Positions 34,682 to 42,676 of a stretch of DNA of 64,000 nt are shown here, one piece after another. The stretch is from positions 1 to 64,000 of the forward strand of contig JBFXDD010000014.1 of the NCBI GenBank assembly GCA_050181465.1, read 5' to 3'. The notes under the pieces are model-generated. The model saw nothing but the letters and a program-made list of their open reading frames with translations, did not search any database and was not told where the DNA came from. The DNA is from JACRLW01 sp050181465 (GTDB lineage Bacteria > Planctomycetota > UBA1135 > UBA2386). How positions within the stretch are numbered: the stretch's first letter is position 1; each line of letters starts with the position of its first letter. A program made the translations under genes and the position numbers.

Positions 34682-35064
34682 GTCGCCGAGGGCTTCGCGA
34701 ACCGGCGCACGATCCACCGCCGAATCTGCGGATCGCGAAAGCCACGCTCCACCAAAGCGCGCGTCCTCGCGGTGTCGTCGCGGTCGCTCCGCGACAGCAG
34801 CGCGCGAAGCTCGCCTTCGGTGTCCATCGCGCGGGCGAGTTCCCTCTCGAGTCGAGCGGCGCGGACGAGTCCGCGACCACCGGTCCAGAGACAGGCGAGT
34901 CCGACCGCGATCAGTCCGAGCGGGAGCGGTAACGCCACCACCGCACCGAATTCCCAGAGTCGGCCGGCGAGCAGGCCGCTGCCCGCGACCAGGAATCCGC
35001 CGATGCGGACGAGGCGGCGAGGGCGCCGACGGTCGGTCTGTTCTTCGATCGGGGGGACGGCCAC
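34636..35064 (-). CDS. Small membrane protein, unknown
   Basis: 142 aa. Two transmembrane segments (RIGGFLVAGSGLLAGRLW and VVALPLPLGLIAVGLACLW) near residues 20-65 are followed by a charged cytosolic tail (RLERELARAMDTEGELRALL). The last 15 codons are antisense to the exchanger gene. Its upstream side is repeat copy 4. Function unknown. Confidence 0.62.
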   Translation of the reverse strand: MAVPPIEEQTDRRRPRRLVRIGGFLVAGSGLLAGRLWEFGAVVALPLPLGLIAVGLACLWTGGRGLVRAARLERELARAMDTEGELRALLSRSDRDDTARTRALVERGFRDPQIRRWIVRRFAKPSATQAAAVDTRQAMKPQ

Positions 35065-35100
35065 GCGCGGAGTCTCGCCGTGGAGCTTAGCCCGGACTGG

Positions 35101-35277
35101 CCCGGATCACGCGTGAGCGTCGTCGCGAGATCGACGCAGGTCGATGCCCAGGAAGGAGCTGCGTCGGTCGACGACCGAAGCGTAGCTGTAGCTACGCTGC
35201 CAGGGAGGAGTGGTCGTAGCGACGCCGCTGGGCGTGACTGGTGCCGATCGCACCAGACGTTCACGCATCGTCCGGGC
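35101..35277 (-). repeat. Dispersed imperfect-palindrome element, copy 4 (inverted orientation)
   Basis: About 177 bp in opposite orientation to the other copies: left end CCCGGATCACGCGTGAGCG, right end CGTTCACGCATCGTCCGGG, with the centre GCGTAGCTGTAGCTACGC. Flanked by CTGG on the left and CCAG on the right. It sits between the divergently oriented small membrane protein and proline dehydrogenase genes, so it lies in a promoter region, unlike copies 2 and 3. Confidence 0.87.
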
Positions 35278-35346
35278 CAGCACCGTCGAGCGCGCGCTGT
35301 GCCGTTGGCGCGACACTCCGACCGCGGGCATGATTCCCGCCCCGCC

Positions 35347-36276
35347 TTGAACCCGCTCATCCGGCTGATTCCCCCCTTCCTGGTGCGTTTCTTCGCCCGA
35401 CCCTACGTGGCGGGGGACTCGTTGGCGAAGGCGATCGAAGTGGCTGCGGACCTGCGCGCGCGCCGGGGGTTGACGACCACCCTCGATCTCCTCGCCGAAG
35501 GCATCGAGGACCAGGCAACCGTCGATCGGAATGTCGAAACCTATGTGCGGATGATCGACGCGATCGCAGCCGATGCGCGATTTGCCGACCCCGCCGCGCG
35601 GGCGACCGTGTCGCTCAAGCCGAGCAGTTACACCACCACGCCGCTCGAACGGGGCGGCGATGCGAGGGGTTCGGCGGCGGCGGTAGAGCGAATCGTCGCT
35701 CATGCGGGCAGCCGGGGGGTCGGCGTGACGGTCGACATGGAGAGTCGGCACTGGACCGACTTCACCCTCGACCTGCTCGTCCGGCTTCACGCCGCCGGGC
35801 ATCGCCACGTCGGGTGCGTCCTCCAGACCCGACTACACCGGACGGCTTCGGACCTCGATCGCTTGCCGAAAGGCTGCCGCGTGCGGCTCGTCATCGGCAT
35901 CTACAACGAGCCCGACGAGGTCGCTCTCAAGGAGAAGCCGGCGATGAAAGAGAGGATGCTGGAATACGCCAAGGTCCTCTTGGAGCGGGGGCACTTCGTC
36001 GAGTTCGCCAGCCACGACGAGGCCTGCGTCCGGGCCTTCCTCGAGCGAGTGGTCCCGGCGACGGGAATTGGCGCCGACCGGTTCGAAGTTCAGATGCTGT
36101 ATGGAGTTCCGCGCGAACGCCTGCTTGGGGAGTTGCGTGCCAAGGGGGTTGCGGCGCGACTCTACGTGCCCTTTGCACTGGGTTGGCCGATGGCGATCGC
36201 CTACCTTCGTCGACGGCTCGATGAGTATCCGGCGATGATGTTCCTGGTGCTTCGGAACTGGTTCCGAAAGGGCTGA
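35347..36276 (+). CDS. Proline dehydrogenase
   Basis: 309 aa from TTG 35347, chosen because upstream frame is repeat sequence and this gives the family length (about 300 aa). Residues form the FAD-binding PRODH barrel: VSLKPSSYTTTP, GVGVTVDMESRHWTDFTLDL, VGCVLQTRLHRTASDLDRL, GCRVRLVIGIYNEPDEVA, and the closing FALGWPMAIAYLRRRLDEYP with substrate-binding arginines. The enzyme oxidises proline to pyrroline-5-carboxylate. No P5C dehydrogenase gene is adjacent, so the pathway partner lies elsewhere. Confidence 0.9.
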   Translation: MNPLIRLIPPFLVRFFARPYVAGDSLAKAIEVAADLRARRGLTTTLDLLAEGIEDQATVDRNVETYVRMIDAIAADARFADPAARATVSLKPSSYTTTPLERGGDARGSAAAVERIVAHAGSRGVGVTVDMESRHWTDFTLDLLVRLHAAGHRHVGCVLQTRLHRTASDLDRLPKGCRVRLVIGIYNEPDEVALKEKPAMKERMLEYAKVLLERGHFVEFASHDEACVRAFLERVVPATGIGADRFEVQMLYGVPRERLLGELRAKGVAARLYVPFALGWPMAIAYLRRRLDEYPAMMFLVLRNWFRKG

Positions 36277-36324
36277 GGTTCGGGTGCCGAAATGACGGGT
36301 TTTGCGGGGGAGGGTCGGGGGTGC

Positions 36325-36330
36325 TATACT
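36325..36330 (+). promoter_or_regulatory. Candidate promoter (TATACT -10) for the 108-aa gene
   Basis: TATACT is the best -10 in the window and lies 10 nt before ATG 36341. A possible -35 (TTGCGG at 36302-36307) is 17 bp upstream. Initiation 6-8 nt after the -10 leaves a leader of only a few bases. Confidence 0.5.
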
Positions 36331-36340
36331 CTTCGCCCCA

Positions 36341-36667
36341 ATGTCCGTACCCCTCGCTACGATCGTCGAGCGCCTCTGCGCCTGGAAGGACGTGACCCGC
36401 AAGACCGAAAAGGGCAAGGACAGCTTCTACGTCCGCGGCCAGGTCTTCGCCTACCTCGGAAAGAAGGGCGTGGTCGTCCGGCTCGCCCCGCCTCAGGTCA
36501 TCGAGGCTCTCAAGATCATCGGCGCCAAGCGCCAGCCCGACGAGGCTGACCCGCACTCCCGCGAGTTCGTGGAGATCCCGGTGACGGGGCCGCGCGAGGT
36601 CGAGCGGGCGATGATGTGGTTGCGCCGCGCGTGCCGCTTGGGTCGCACCGCCGCCGGCCCAGTCTGA
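36341..36667 (+). CDS. Small conserved-looking protein, possibly YjbR/TfoX-like
   Basis: 108 aa from ATG 36341. Strand-rich core (SFYVRGQVFAYLGKKGVVVRL) followed by helices (PPQVIEALKIIG, EVERAMMWLRRACR); the FVEIPV stretch is also distinctive. The arrangement is reminiscent of small YjbR/TfoX-type folds, but the match is weak. Preceded by a strong TATACT -10; apparently monocistronic. Confidence 0.6.
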   Translation: MSVPLATIVERLCAWKDVTRKTEKGKDSFYVRGQVFAYLGKKGVVVRLAPPQVIEALKIIGAKRQPDEADPHSREFVEIPVTGPREVERAMMWLRRACRLGRTAAGPV

Positions 36668-36762
36668 GCCGGCTCCTGCCGCAGTCCTCGAACGCGGCTA
36701 CGCTCTAGGGTCCCGGCGCAGGTGCGCCGGTTCGCCGCTCCACCTCGCGGCCTCGCGTAGCC

Positions 36763-38286
36763 ATGTTTCGACTCTCTTCGCTCTGCGGCGTGCTGACCGC
36801 AACCCTGCTCTGCGCGCAGGATCCTGAACTCAGGGTCTCCGGCGGCTCCCTCGGCGGCACCATCGATCTCGAACTCGAGGGTTCCCAGTTCGGTCAGACG
36901 GGCGCGATCTTCCTGTCGCTGACTCCTGGTCCAACCCCGCTTGCTCTGCTCGATCCTACGGATTCGCGAGTGCTGTCGGTTGGTCTCGACTTGCTCGGGC
37001 TCACGCTCATCGGCCCGATGCTGTCGCCGCCGGTGTTCGCGCCGCCCTCGTTCCAGGTCCCCAACCAGCCCGCCCTGGTCGATGGCGCGCTCTTCTTCCA
37101 GGGTGTCACGCTGTTCGGCCCCAATGGTCGGTTGATCGACGGCGTCAGCTTGCCGCGCGCCGTGCGCTTTGCGCCACCGAACGCGTTCCGCGATCGCTTC
37201 CGGACCCTGACCTTTCCGCGCTCCTTCTTTCCTGTCATCGACGGCGACGACGGCCGCGTGCTCGTGGTCGGCGGAGGACAGGGTGCGCTCTTCGCGCAGA
37301 TCGCCACCGAGAAGACCGAGTGGTTCGATCCCATCAGCGACGGGTTCTCGGCCGGTCCGGACATGACCAGTCCCCGATCCCTGCACACGGCCACCGAACT
37401 ACTGGATGGGCGATGGCTGATCGTCGGCGGTGTCGATCGCAGCAACGATCCGGTGACCGCGGTCGAGATCTTCGATCCGTCGACCCGCACGTTCACGGCG
37501 GTGGCGAGCATGGCGCTGCAACGGATGGGGCATACGGCGACGCGGTTGCCCGACGGTCGCGTGCTGGTCAGTGGCGGCATGACCGACCTGAATGCGCCGA
37601 CCACGCCGATCGACCCCGTCTACTCGATCACTCGCGCCACCGAGATCTACGATCCGCAGACGAACACCTGGAGCAGCGGGCCGCAGATGCGGCAGCCCCG
37701 TGCGGGACACGTTGCGATCCCGCGCGCCGACGGCAGGGTCCTGCTGGCGGGCGGGGTGAGCTGGTTCACGTTCATCGTCCGACTCCCTTCGATCGAGAAC
37801 TCGACCGATCTCTTCGATCCGACGACCAACGCCATCGCGGCCGGGCCGAACCTTCGCCAGTCGCGCGGCCTGCCGTCAGTGGTCCAGATCTCGCCCGGGC
37901 GGTGGCTGTTGGCGGGCGGCGTGGGAACGATCTCGCTGACCCAATGGGGCACGCTCACGACGGCGGCGGAGATCTACGACGAGGGATCGAACTCCTTCAC
38001 CGCACGGGCGCCCATGGCTCAAGCGCGGGGGCTTCACCAGGCCATCGATCTGGGCGGTGGTCGATTCCTCCAGATCGGTGGTGGTGATGGGACCTTGTTC
38101 GCGATCACGCCGCTGGCGACCTGCGAAGTGTACGACGTTGCCGCCAACACCTGGTCGGCCGGTCCCTCACTGAACCTCGCCCGTGTCGCCTACGGCGCTT
38201 ACAGGACGGCCACCGGTCAACTGCATGTGCTCGGCGGCGATACCCCGACCGGAGTCGACTTCTCTACGGAGTTCTTCTACCGCTGA
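36763..38286 (+). CDS. Secreted kelch-repeat protein with N-terminal copy of the shared domain
   Basis: 507 aa with a short signal peptide (MFRLSSLCGVLTATLLCAQ). Residues about 20-140 resemble the beta-rich domain found at the C-termini of other secreted proteins here, including the LxxLxPTDSRVLSVG, FQVPNQPALVDGALFFQGV and GVSLPRAV segments. Residues about 150-507 form kelch repeats: VLVVGGGQGAL, DGRWLIVGGVDRS, DGRVLVSGGMTD and GRFLQIGGGDG with the usual GG and W/Y pattern. A six- or seven-bladed propeller is expected, exported to the surface; ligand unknown. Confidence 0.85.
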   Translation: MFRLSSLCGVLTATLLCAQDPELRVSGGSLGGTIDLELEGSQFGQTGAIFLSLTPGPTPLALLDPTDSRVLSVGLDLLGLTLIGPMLSPPVFAPPSFQVPNQPALVDGALFFQGVTLFGPNGRLIDGVSLPRAVRFAPPNAFRDRFRTLTFPRSFFPVIDGDDGRVLVVGGGQGALFAQIATEKTEWFDPISDGFSAGPDMTSPRSLHTATELLDGRWLIVGGVDRSNDPVTAVEIFDPSTRTFTAVASMALQRMGHTATRLPDGRVLVSGGMTDLNAPTTPIDPVYSITRATEIYDPQTNTWSSGPQMRQPRAGHVAIPRADGRVLLAGGVSWFTFIVRLPSIENSTDLFDPTTNAIAAGPNLRQSRGLPSVVQISPGRWLLAGGVGTISLTQWGTLTTAAEIYDEGSNSFTARAPMAQARGLHQAIDLGGGRFLQIGGGDGTLFAITPLATCEVYDVAANTWSAGPSLNLARVAYGAYRTATGQLHVLGGDTPTGVDFSTEFFYR

Positions 38287-38335
38287 CGACCCCGCCCCGT
38301 TGCGCTCGCGCCCCGCTCGGCTACCGCAGAACGTC

Positions 38336-39409
38336 ATGAAAACCCCACTGATCTCGATCGTCGCCGCTCTCGGGCTCGCATCGGCCGCAACCAGCGATCT
38401 AGCCGCGCAGACCTTCGACTTGCCGACGATCTCCAGCAGTCGCCAGCCGGCGACGATGCCGATCGGCGGTCCGCGGATGCGTTACCAACAGTGGTACTCG
38501 CCGCAGGAATGGCTCACCCGCGCGGTCCGACCCGTGCGCGTGAACGGTCTGCAGTTCAAGGCGCACAGTCGGGGCACCGGGGTTGCCGGGCGTCAGGTCG
38601 AGATGGAGGTCCTGATGGGCAACTCCTTCACGAGCAATCCCATCAGTCAGTTCGAGACGAACTTCCAGTCGGGTCGAACGATCGTGTTTCCGCGCGCGCC
38701 GGTGGTGCTCCCCGCACCGACTCCGGGCTCCTGGCCGGTCTCCCTCGGCTTCGCGAACGAGTTCGTCTGGGACGGCAGCTCAGGGGTGATCCTCGAGATC
38801 AAGATCTGGGACAACGGCAACAACAACACGAACTGGACCTACGACCTCGAGGTCGAGGTGAGTGCGCCGGGTCGAATCACGCGACTGTGGAGCATCGTCG
38901 GACCGACCGCCACCAGTGCGAGCTTCTTCGGCTCGGGACAGGGTCTGGTGACGCGCTTCAGCTTCGCGCAGGCCATCGACATCCCGTTCGGGGATGGTTG
39001 TCCCGGGGCCGGCAACCACATCCCGGTAGCGAGGACTACCGGCGGCTTGCCGACACCGGCCAACGCCAACTACGCCTACCTGCTGACCAACGCGCCGTCA
39101 CAGCGCACCGCCTTCTTCATGATGGGTTTCAGCGGCTCGATGTGGGGATCCACACCGCTACCCTTCGATCTCACCTTCATCGGTGGTGCCGGCTGCAGCT
39201 TGTTGGTGGACAATGCGGTGAGCGTCGGTGTCAGCACGGTCGGCGGTGGCCCCGGTGCGGGATCGGCGTCGTTGCCGTTCGGATTGCCGGCGACGACCAA
39301 CTGGGTAGGGGTCGAGGTGTTCTCGCAGTGGCTCGTGCTCGATCCGCTGGCTCCCAACGGCTTGCTGACCGCGTCGAACGCGATTCGCACGATCACCGGT
39401 TTCAACTGA
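38336..39409 (+). CDS. Secreted protein with shared C-terminal domain
   Basis: 357 aa from ATG 38336, which opens a signal peptide (MKTPLISIVAALGLASAATS). Residues about 30-215 form a beta-sandwich-like region of unknown family. Near residue 220, FGDGCPGAGNHIPVART starts the terminal domain that recurs in the YVTN, LamG and large repeat proteins of this window; it contains GGAGCSLLVDNA and ends in IRTITGFN. It follows the kelch gene by 49 bp on the same strand and is possibly cotranscribed. Probably a surface or matrix component. Confidence 0.82.
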   Translation: MKTPLISIVAALGLASAATSDLAAQTFDLPTISSSRQPATMPIGGPRMRYQQWYSPQEWLTRAVRPVRVNGLQFKAHSRGTGVAGRQVEMEVLMGNSFTSNPISQFETNFQSGRTIVFPRAPVVLPAPTPGSWPVSLGFANEFVWDGSSGVILEIKIWDNGNNNTNWTYDLEVEVSAPGRITRLWSIVGPTATSASFFGSGQGLVTRFSFAQAIDIPFGDGCPGAGNHIPVARTTGGLPTPANANYAYLLTNAPSQRTAFFMMGFSGSMWGSTPLPFDLTFIGGAGCSLLVDNAVSVGVSTVGGGPGAGSASLPFGLPATTNWVGVEVFSQWLVLDPLAPNGLLTASNAIRTITGFN

Positions 39410-39480
39410 ACGTGGTCGCGCCTGATCGTGGCTTCGCCTGATCGAGGCTTCGACTGAACCGGCTACGACCGAAGGCGAGG

Positions 39481-40311
39481 TCAGACGTCGCGGGCGAATG
39501 GTTCTGCTTCCGCAGTTCGCAGCCGGCGTAGGACCTCCCGCGCGTAGCGGTTGTTCGGATTGCGACCCAACGCACGCTCGAGCAGTTCGATGGCCTGCTC
39601 GGGCTTCTGCTGCAGCCACGCTGCCATCGCCGCGAGCACGAACGGGCGTTCGTCCAGTTCGAGTCGCTCGGCAGCGCGCAGGAGCATCCGCTCCGCGGCA
39701 CCGGGGTCATGGCCGAACAGCCGATTGGGCGCGAACAGCTTCTCGCAAGCGCGCGCGATCACGACCCGAGGGTGGTTGGCGTCGACTCCCTCCGCCTTCC
39801 GCAGAGCGGCCTGGATCTTCGGTCGCAGGGCGAGCACCTCACTCCAGCCGGTTGCCTTCAAGGAGAGCAGCGAGGACTGGATGCGCGGCGCGTCGGGATC
39901 CGGATCGCCGAGTTCGAGCGCCTTCTCGATGGCTTGCAGGCCGAGATCGATGTCGGTGCGATTGCTCTCCGGCAGGGAGGTGTGCGTGGGCTTTCCGACG
40001 GCCATGCCCTTGTGCTGATCGCGCAGCAGGCATCGTTCGAGATGGGCTTCCGCAAGACCTCGCCAAGTCGCGGGGTCGTTCGCCTGATTCCGGCTTCGCA
40101 CTGTCTGGCGCTGGATGAGGTCGTCGATGGCCTCCAGCGAACCTGTCAGACGAGCCCGCGCGATCTCTTCGCTGGTCGGCAAGATCGTCGCCGCGCTCAC
40201 CTCGGTGCGTTCCGGAGTCGTGCCGCCGAACTCACGGATGACGGTCCATGCGACGGCCCCGCCCGCGAGAGCGAGGATCGAAGCAGCGACGATCCAGCGC
40301 GGTCGATTCAT
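39481..40311 (-). CDS. TPR protein with N-terminal membrane anchor
   Basis: 276 aa from ATG 40311, which overlaps the glcF stop as ATGA. One transmembrane helix (WIVAASILALAGGAVAW) is followed by tetratricopeptide-like helices (NDPATWRGLAEAHLERCLL, GLQAIEKALELGDPDPD, FVLAAMAAWLQQKPEQAIELL). The last gene of the glc operon on the minus strand; TPR proteins usually scaffold other proteins. A role in glycolate metabolism is not indicated by the sequence itself. Confidence 0.72.
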   Translation of the reverse strand: MNRPRWIVAASILALAGGAVAWTVIREFGGTTPERTEVSAATILPTSEEIARARLTGSLEAIDDLIQRQTVRSRNQANDPATWRGLAEAHLERCLLRDQHKGMAVGKPTHTSLPESNRTDIDLGLQAIEKALELGDPDPDAPRIQSSLLSLKATGWSEVLALRPKIQAALRKAEGVDANHPRVVIARACEKLFAPNRLFGHDPGAAERMLLRAAERLELDERPFVLAAMAAWLQQKPEQAIELLERALGRNPNNRYAREVLRRLRTAEAEPFARDV

Positions 40312-41606
40312 TGCGTCTTCGGCGCGGATTCTACCGTGCACGGATCGGCCGGAAGCAGGAGGTCGACAGGATGTCGGACCTCGAGCGGATGGCCGAGCGC
40401 GCGCAGTCGAGCGGCGATCTGCATCATGCAGCCGGGATTGCCGGTGACGACCATCGTGGCGCCGGTGGCGATCAGTTCGCGGGCCTTGCGGGCGCCGATC
40501 TCGCTCGCGATAGCGGGCTGCAGCAGGTTGTAGATCCCCGCCGATCCGCAGCAGTCCTCGCTGCCGGGATTGGGTGCGAGCTCAAGACCAGGCACCTGGG
40601 CCAAGAGCTCGAGCGGCGCGGTGCGAACCTTCTGGGCGTGGCAGAGATGGCAGGGCGCGTCGTAGGCGACCTTGCGTTCGCACCGTGCCGGTGTGGCCCG
40701 CAGGCCGTCGCGGGCGAGGAGAGCGGTGACGTCGATACAGCGAGCGCCGAAGGCTGCGCCGACATCTTCGCCGAGCAGGTCGCCGTACTCGTGAAGCATC
40801 GCGCCGCAGCCGGCGCTGTTCGTAACGATGGGCCAGTCGCCTGCGAATGCTTCGAGGTTGGTGAGCGCGAGTCTGCGAGCTTCCGCAGCCTGCCCGTCGT
40901 GGACCAAGAGTGCCCCGCAGCAAGCCTGAGTCGACGGCACGTGGACTTCGTAGCCGTTGTGCACCAGCAAGTCCCTCGTGCGCCGGTTGATCCCCCCGAA
41001 CACCTGCTCCATCACGCAGCCGGTGAATAGGTACACCTTGCCGCGCGGCTCGCCGCTCGGACGGAAGATGCCGGTCAGCGGACGCCGTTCCTCGCCCTTC
41101 GGAACCGTCGGCACGAGGGCATCCACCTCGTTCGGCAGCAGGCGCAAGGCGCGCGCGAGCCGGCGCAAACCGAGCAGCTCACTCGCACGCGCGAAACGGA
41201 AGAACCAGCGTAGCCGACCCTGCTTCGCCACCACATTGCGCAGGAGGAAGCCCGCGAGACGATGACGAAAGGTCCTGGTCTTCGTCGGTTTGCGTCGCAA
41301 CTCCGATCGGACCGACTCCAGAATGCTGCCGTAGCGGACACCGGAAGGGCACGCGGTCTCGCATGCGCGGCAATCGAGGCACCGATCCAGATGTGGGCGG
41401 ATCGCATCCACGTCGGTCACCCGACCTTCCGCCATCGCGCGCATGAGGTGGATGCGGCCACGTGGCGAGTCGGTCTCCGTGCCGAGCACGCCGTACGTGG
41501 GGCACGCCTCGAGACACAGACCGCAGTGCACGCAGTCGAGCGTTCGCGAGTACCAATGCGGCAGGTCGCCGTCGAGCGAAGGCTGTGAGCAGCGCGGCGT
41601 GGTCAT
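40308..41606 (-). CDS. glcF: Glycolate oxidase iron-sulfur subunit
   Basis: 432 aa from ATG 41606. Two ferredoxin-type 4Fe-4S motifs near the N-terminus: CVHCGLCLEACPTYG and CLDCRACETACPSGV. The rest contains the two CCG-domain repeats typical of GlcF/heterodisulfide-type subunits: ACCGALLVHDGQ and EDCCGSAGIYNL, with KVAYDAPCHLCHAQ between. It shuttles electrons from the flavin subunit GlcD. Its start overlaps glcE by 4 bp and its stop overlaps the TPR gene. Confidence 0.93.
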   Translation of the reverse strand: MTTPRCSQPSLDGDLPHWYSRTLDCVHCGLCLEACPTYGVLGTETDSPRGRIHLMRAMAEGRVTDVDAIRPHLDRCLDCRACETACPSGVRYGSILESVRSELRRKPTKTRTFRHRLAGFLLRNVVAKQGRLRWFFRFARASELLGLRRLARALRLLPNEVDALVPTVPKGEERRPLTGIFRPSGEPRGKVYLFTGCVMEQVFGGINRRTRDLLVHNGYEVHVPSTQACCGALLVHDGQAAEARRLALTNLEAFAGDWPIVTNSAGCGAMLHEYGDLLGEDVGAAFGARCIDVTALLARDGLRATPARCERKVAYDAPCHLCHAQKVRTAPLELLAQVPGLELAPNPGSEDCCGSAGIYNLLQPAIASEIGARKARELIATGATMVVTGNPGCMMQIAARLRALGHPLEVRHPVDLLLPADPCTVESAPKTQ

Positions 41607-42676
41607 GCGAAGACTCGCTTGGGATCGAAGCGATCGCGAAGACGCTCGGTGAGTCGTGCGGCGCCTGCATCGGAGGGAGTCGCTCGTCCGCGGCGTGCGG
41701 CGGGCCCGCCCTGAATCTCCACTCGTGCATCCAGCGCGACCAATCGCGGCAAGAGCGAATCGATCACCGTAGCGGGGGCATCGATGCGCAATCGACCGCC
41801 GCCGGAGAGCGCGACGCGCGTGTTGCGCGAGATCAGGCCGAGAACGCGTGCAGCGCTCGCGGGCGGCACGATTCCGCGGACGTGCTCCCGAGTCGAGTCC
41901 GACGCAAGCGGGCTCGACACCGCTTCGTTCGCCTGCAGGCGATGCATCGTCATGCGCTGACTCACCAGTCCGGCGCTGCCTTGGTACGTTCCTTGGATCC
42001 TGGCCACGCCGGTGTCGGCGTCGAAGCGCAACCAGAACTCGGCCGGTGGTGACGACTCGGCTCGAAGTGCGCGAAAGCGCTCCAGCGCCCTGTCGCGATC
42101 GAACTCGTCGCTGACGAATGCAACGCTGGCGCGCGGAGCCGGGCGGAGCTTCAGATGCAGCACGGTTGCCGCGAACAAGCTTCCGCGACTTCCGACGAGC
42201 AGCTTGTGAACATCGAATCCGGCGACGCTCTTCACGACGCGCGCACCTGACTTGAAGCGCTTGCCTTCCCCGAGCACACCTTCGCAACCGAGGAGCAAGT
42301 TCCGCGGCGACGCGAGTCCCAGCGGCCCAGCGGTGTCACATACCGAATCACCATCCGCGAAGGCGCTTCCGATCGTTGCGTGCTCGATCGACATCGGGAG
42401 AACGAGCCGCTTCTCTGCGAGCGCTGCTGCCAGATCGATGCAGCGGACACCGGCCTCGACCGAGCAGGTGAGGTCGTCTGCGGCAAGTCGCAGGATTCTG
42501 CGCTGCTCGGACATCGCGACGACGTCGTAGTCGCGGTCCGGGAGCGGAAGTCGTTCGACGGAGCGACCCTCGCCATGGACGCGTAACGGCGGATCGTCCG
42601 GGCGCCGTGAACTCAGCAGGTCGGCGAGATCGGCGACGTCTCTCGGCAGGTGTGTGCGGAGTGCGCGTGCCGTCAC
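41603..42676 (-). CDS. glcE: Glycolate oxidase FAD-binding subunit
   Basis: 357 aa from GTG 42676, overlapping the glcD stop as GTGA. An FAD_binding_4 (PCMH-type) fold: TCSVEAGVRCIDLAAALAEK, TIGSAFADGDSVCD, PRNLLLGCEGVLGEGKRFKSG, VKSVAGFDVHKLLVGSRGSL. It lacks the large C-terminal oxidase domain of GlcD and therefore matches GlcE. The C-terminus ends RDRFDPKRVFA, a common closing sequence in this family. Gene order glcD-glcE-glcF is the standard one. Confidence 0.9.
   Translation of the reverse strand: MTARALRTHLPRDVADLADLLSSRRPDDPPLRVHGEGRSVERLPLPDRDYDVVAMSEQRRILRLAADDLTCSVEAGVRCIDLAAALAEKRLVLPMSIEHATIGSAFADGDSVCDTAGPLGLASPRNLLLGCEGVLGEGKRFKSGARVVKSVAGFDVHKLLVGSRGSLFAATVLHLKLRPAPRASVAFVSDEFDRDRALERFRALRAESSPPAEFWLRFDADTGVARIQGTYQGSAGLVSQRMTMHRLQANEAVSSPLASDSTREHVRGIVPPASAARVLGLISRNTRVALSGGGRLRIDAPATVIDSLLPRLVALDARVEIQGGPAARRGRATPSDAGAARLTERLRDRFDPKRVFA

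Noticed and set aside
35080..35346. Upstream extension of proline dehydrogenase
   Set aside because: The extension is encoded by palindromic repeat copy 4 and lacks any PRODH similarity; TTG 35347 gives the normal length.
40328..40333. TAGAAT -10-like hexamer before the TPR gene
   Set aside because: It lies inside the glcF coding sequence and the TPR gene overlaps glcF by 4 bp, so an operon is the simpler explanation.
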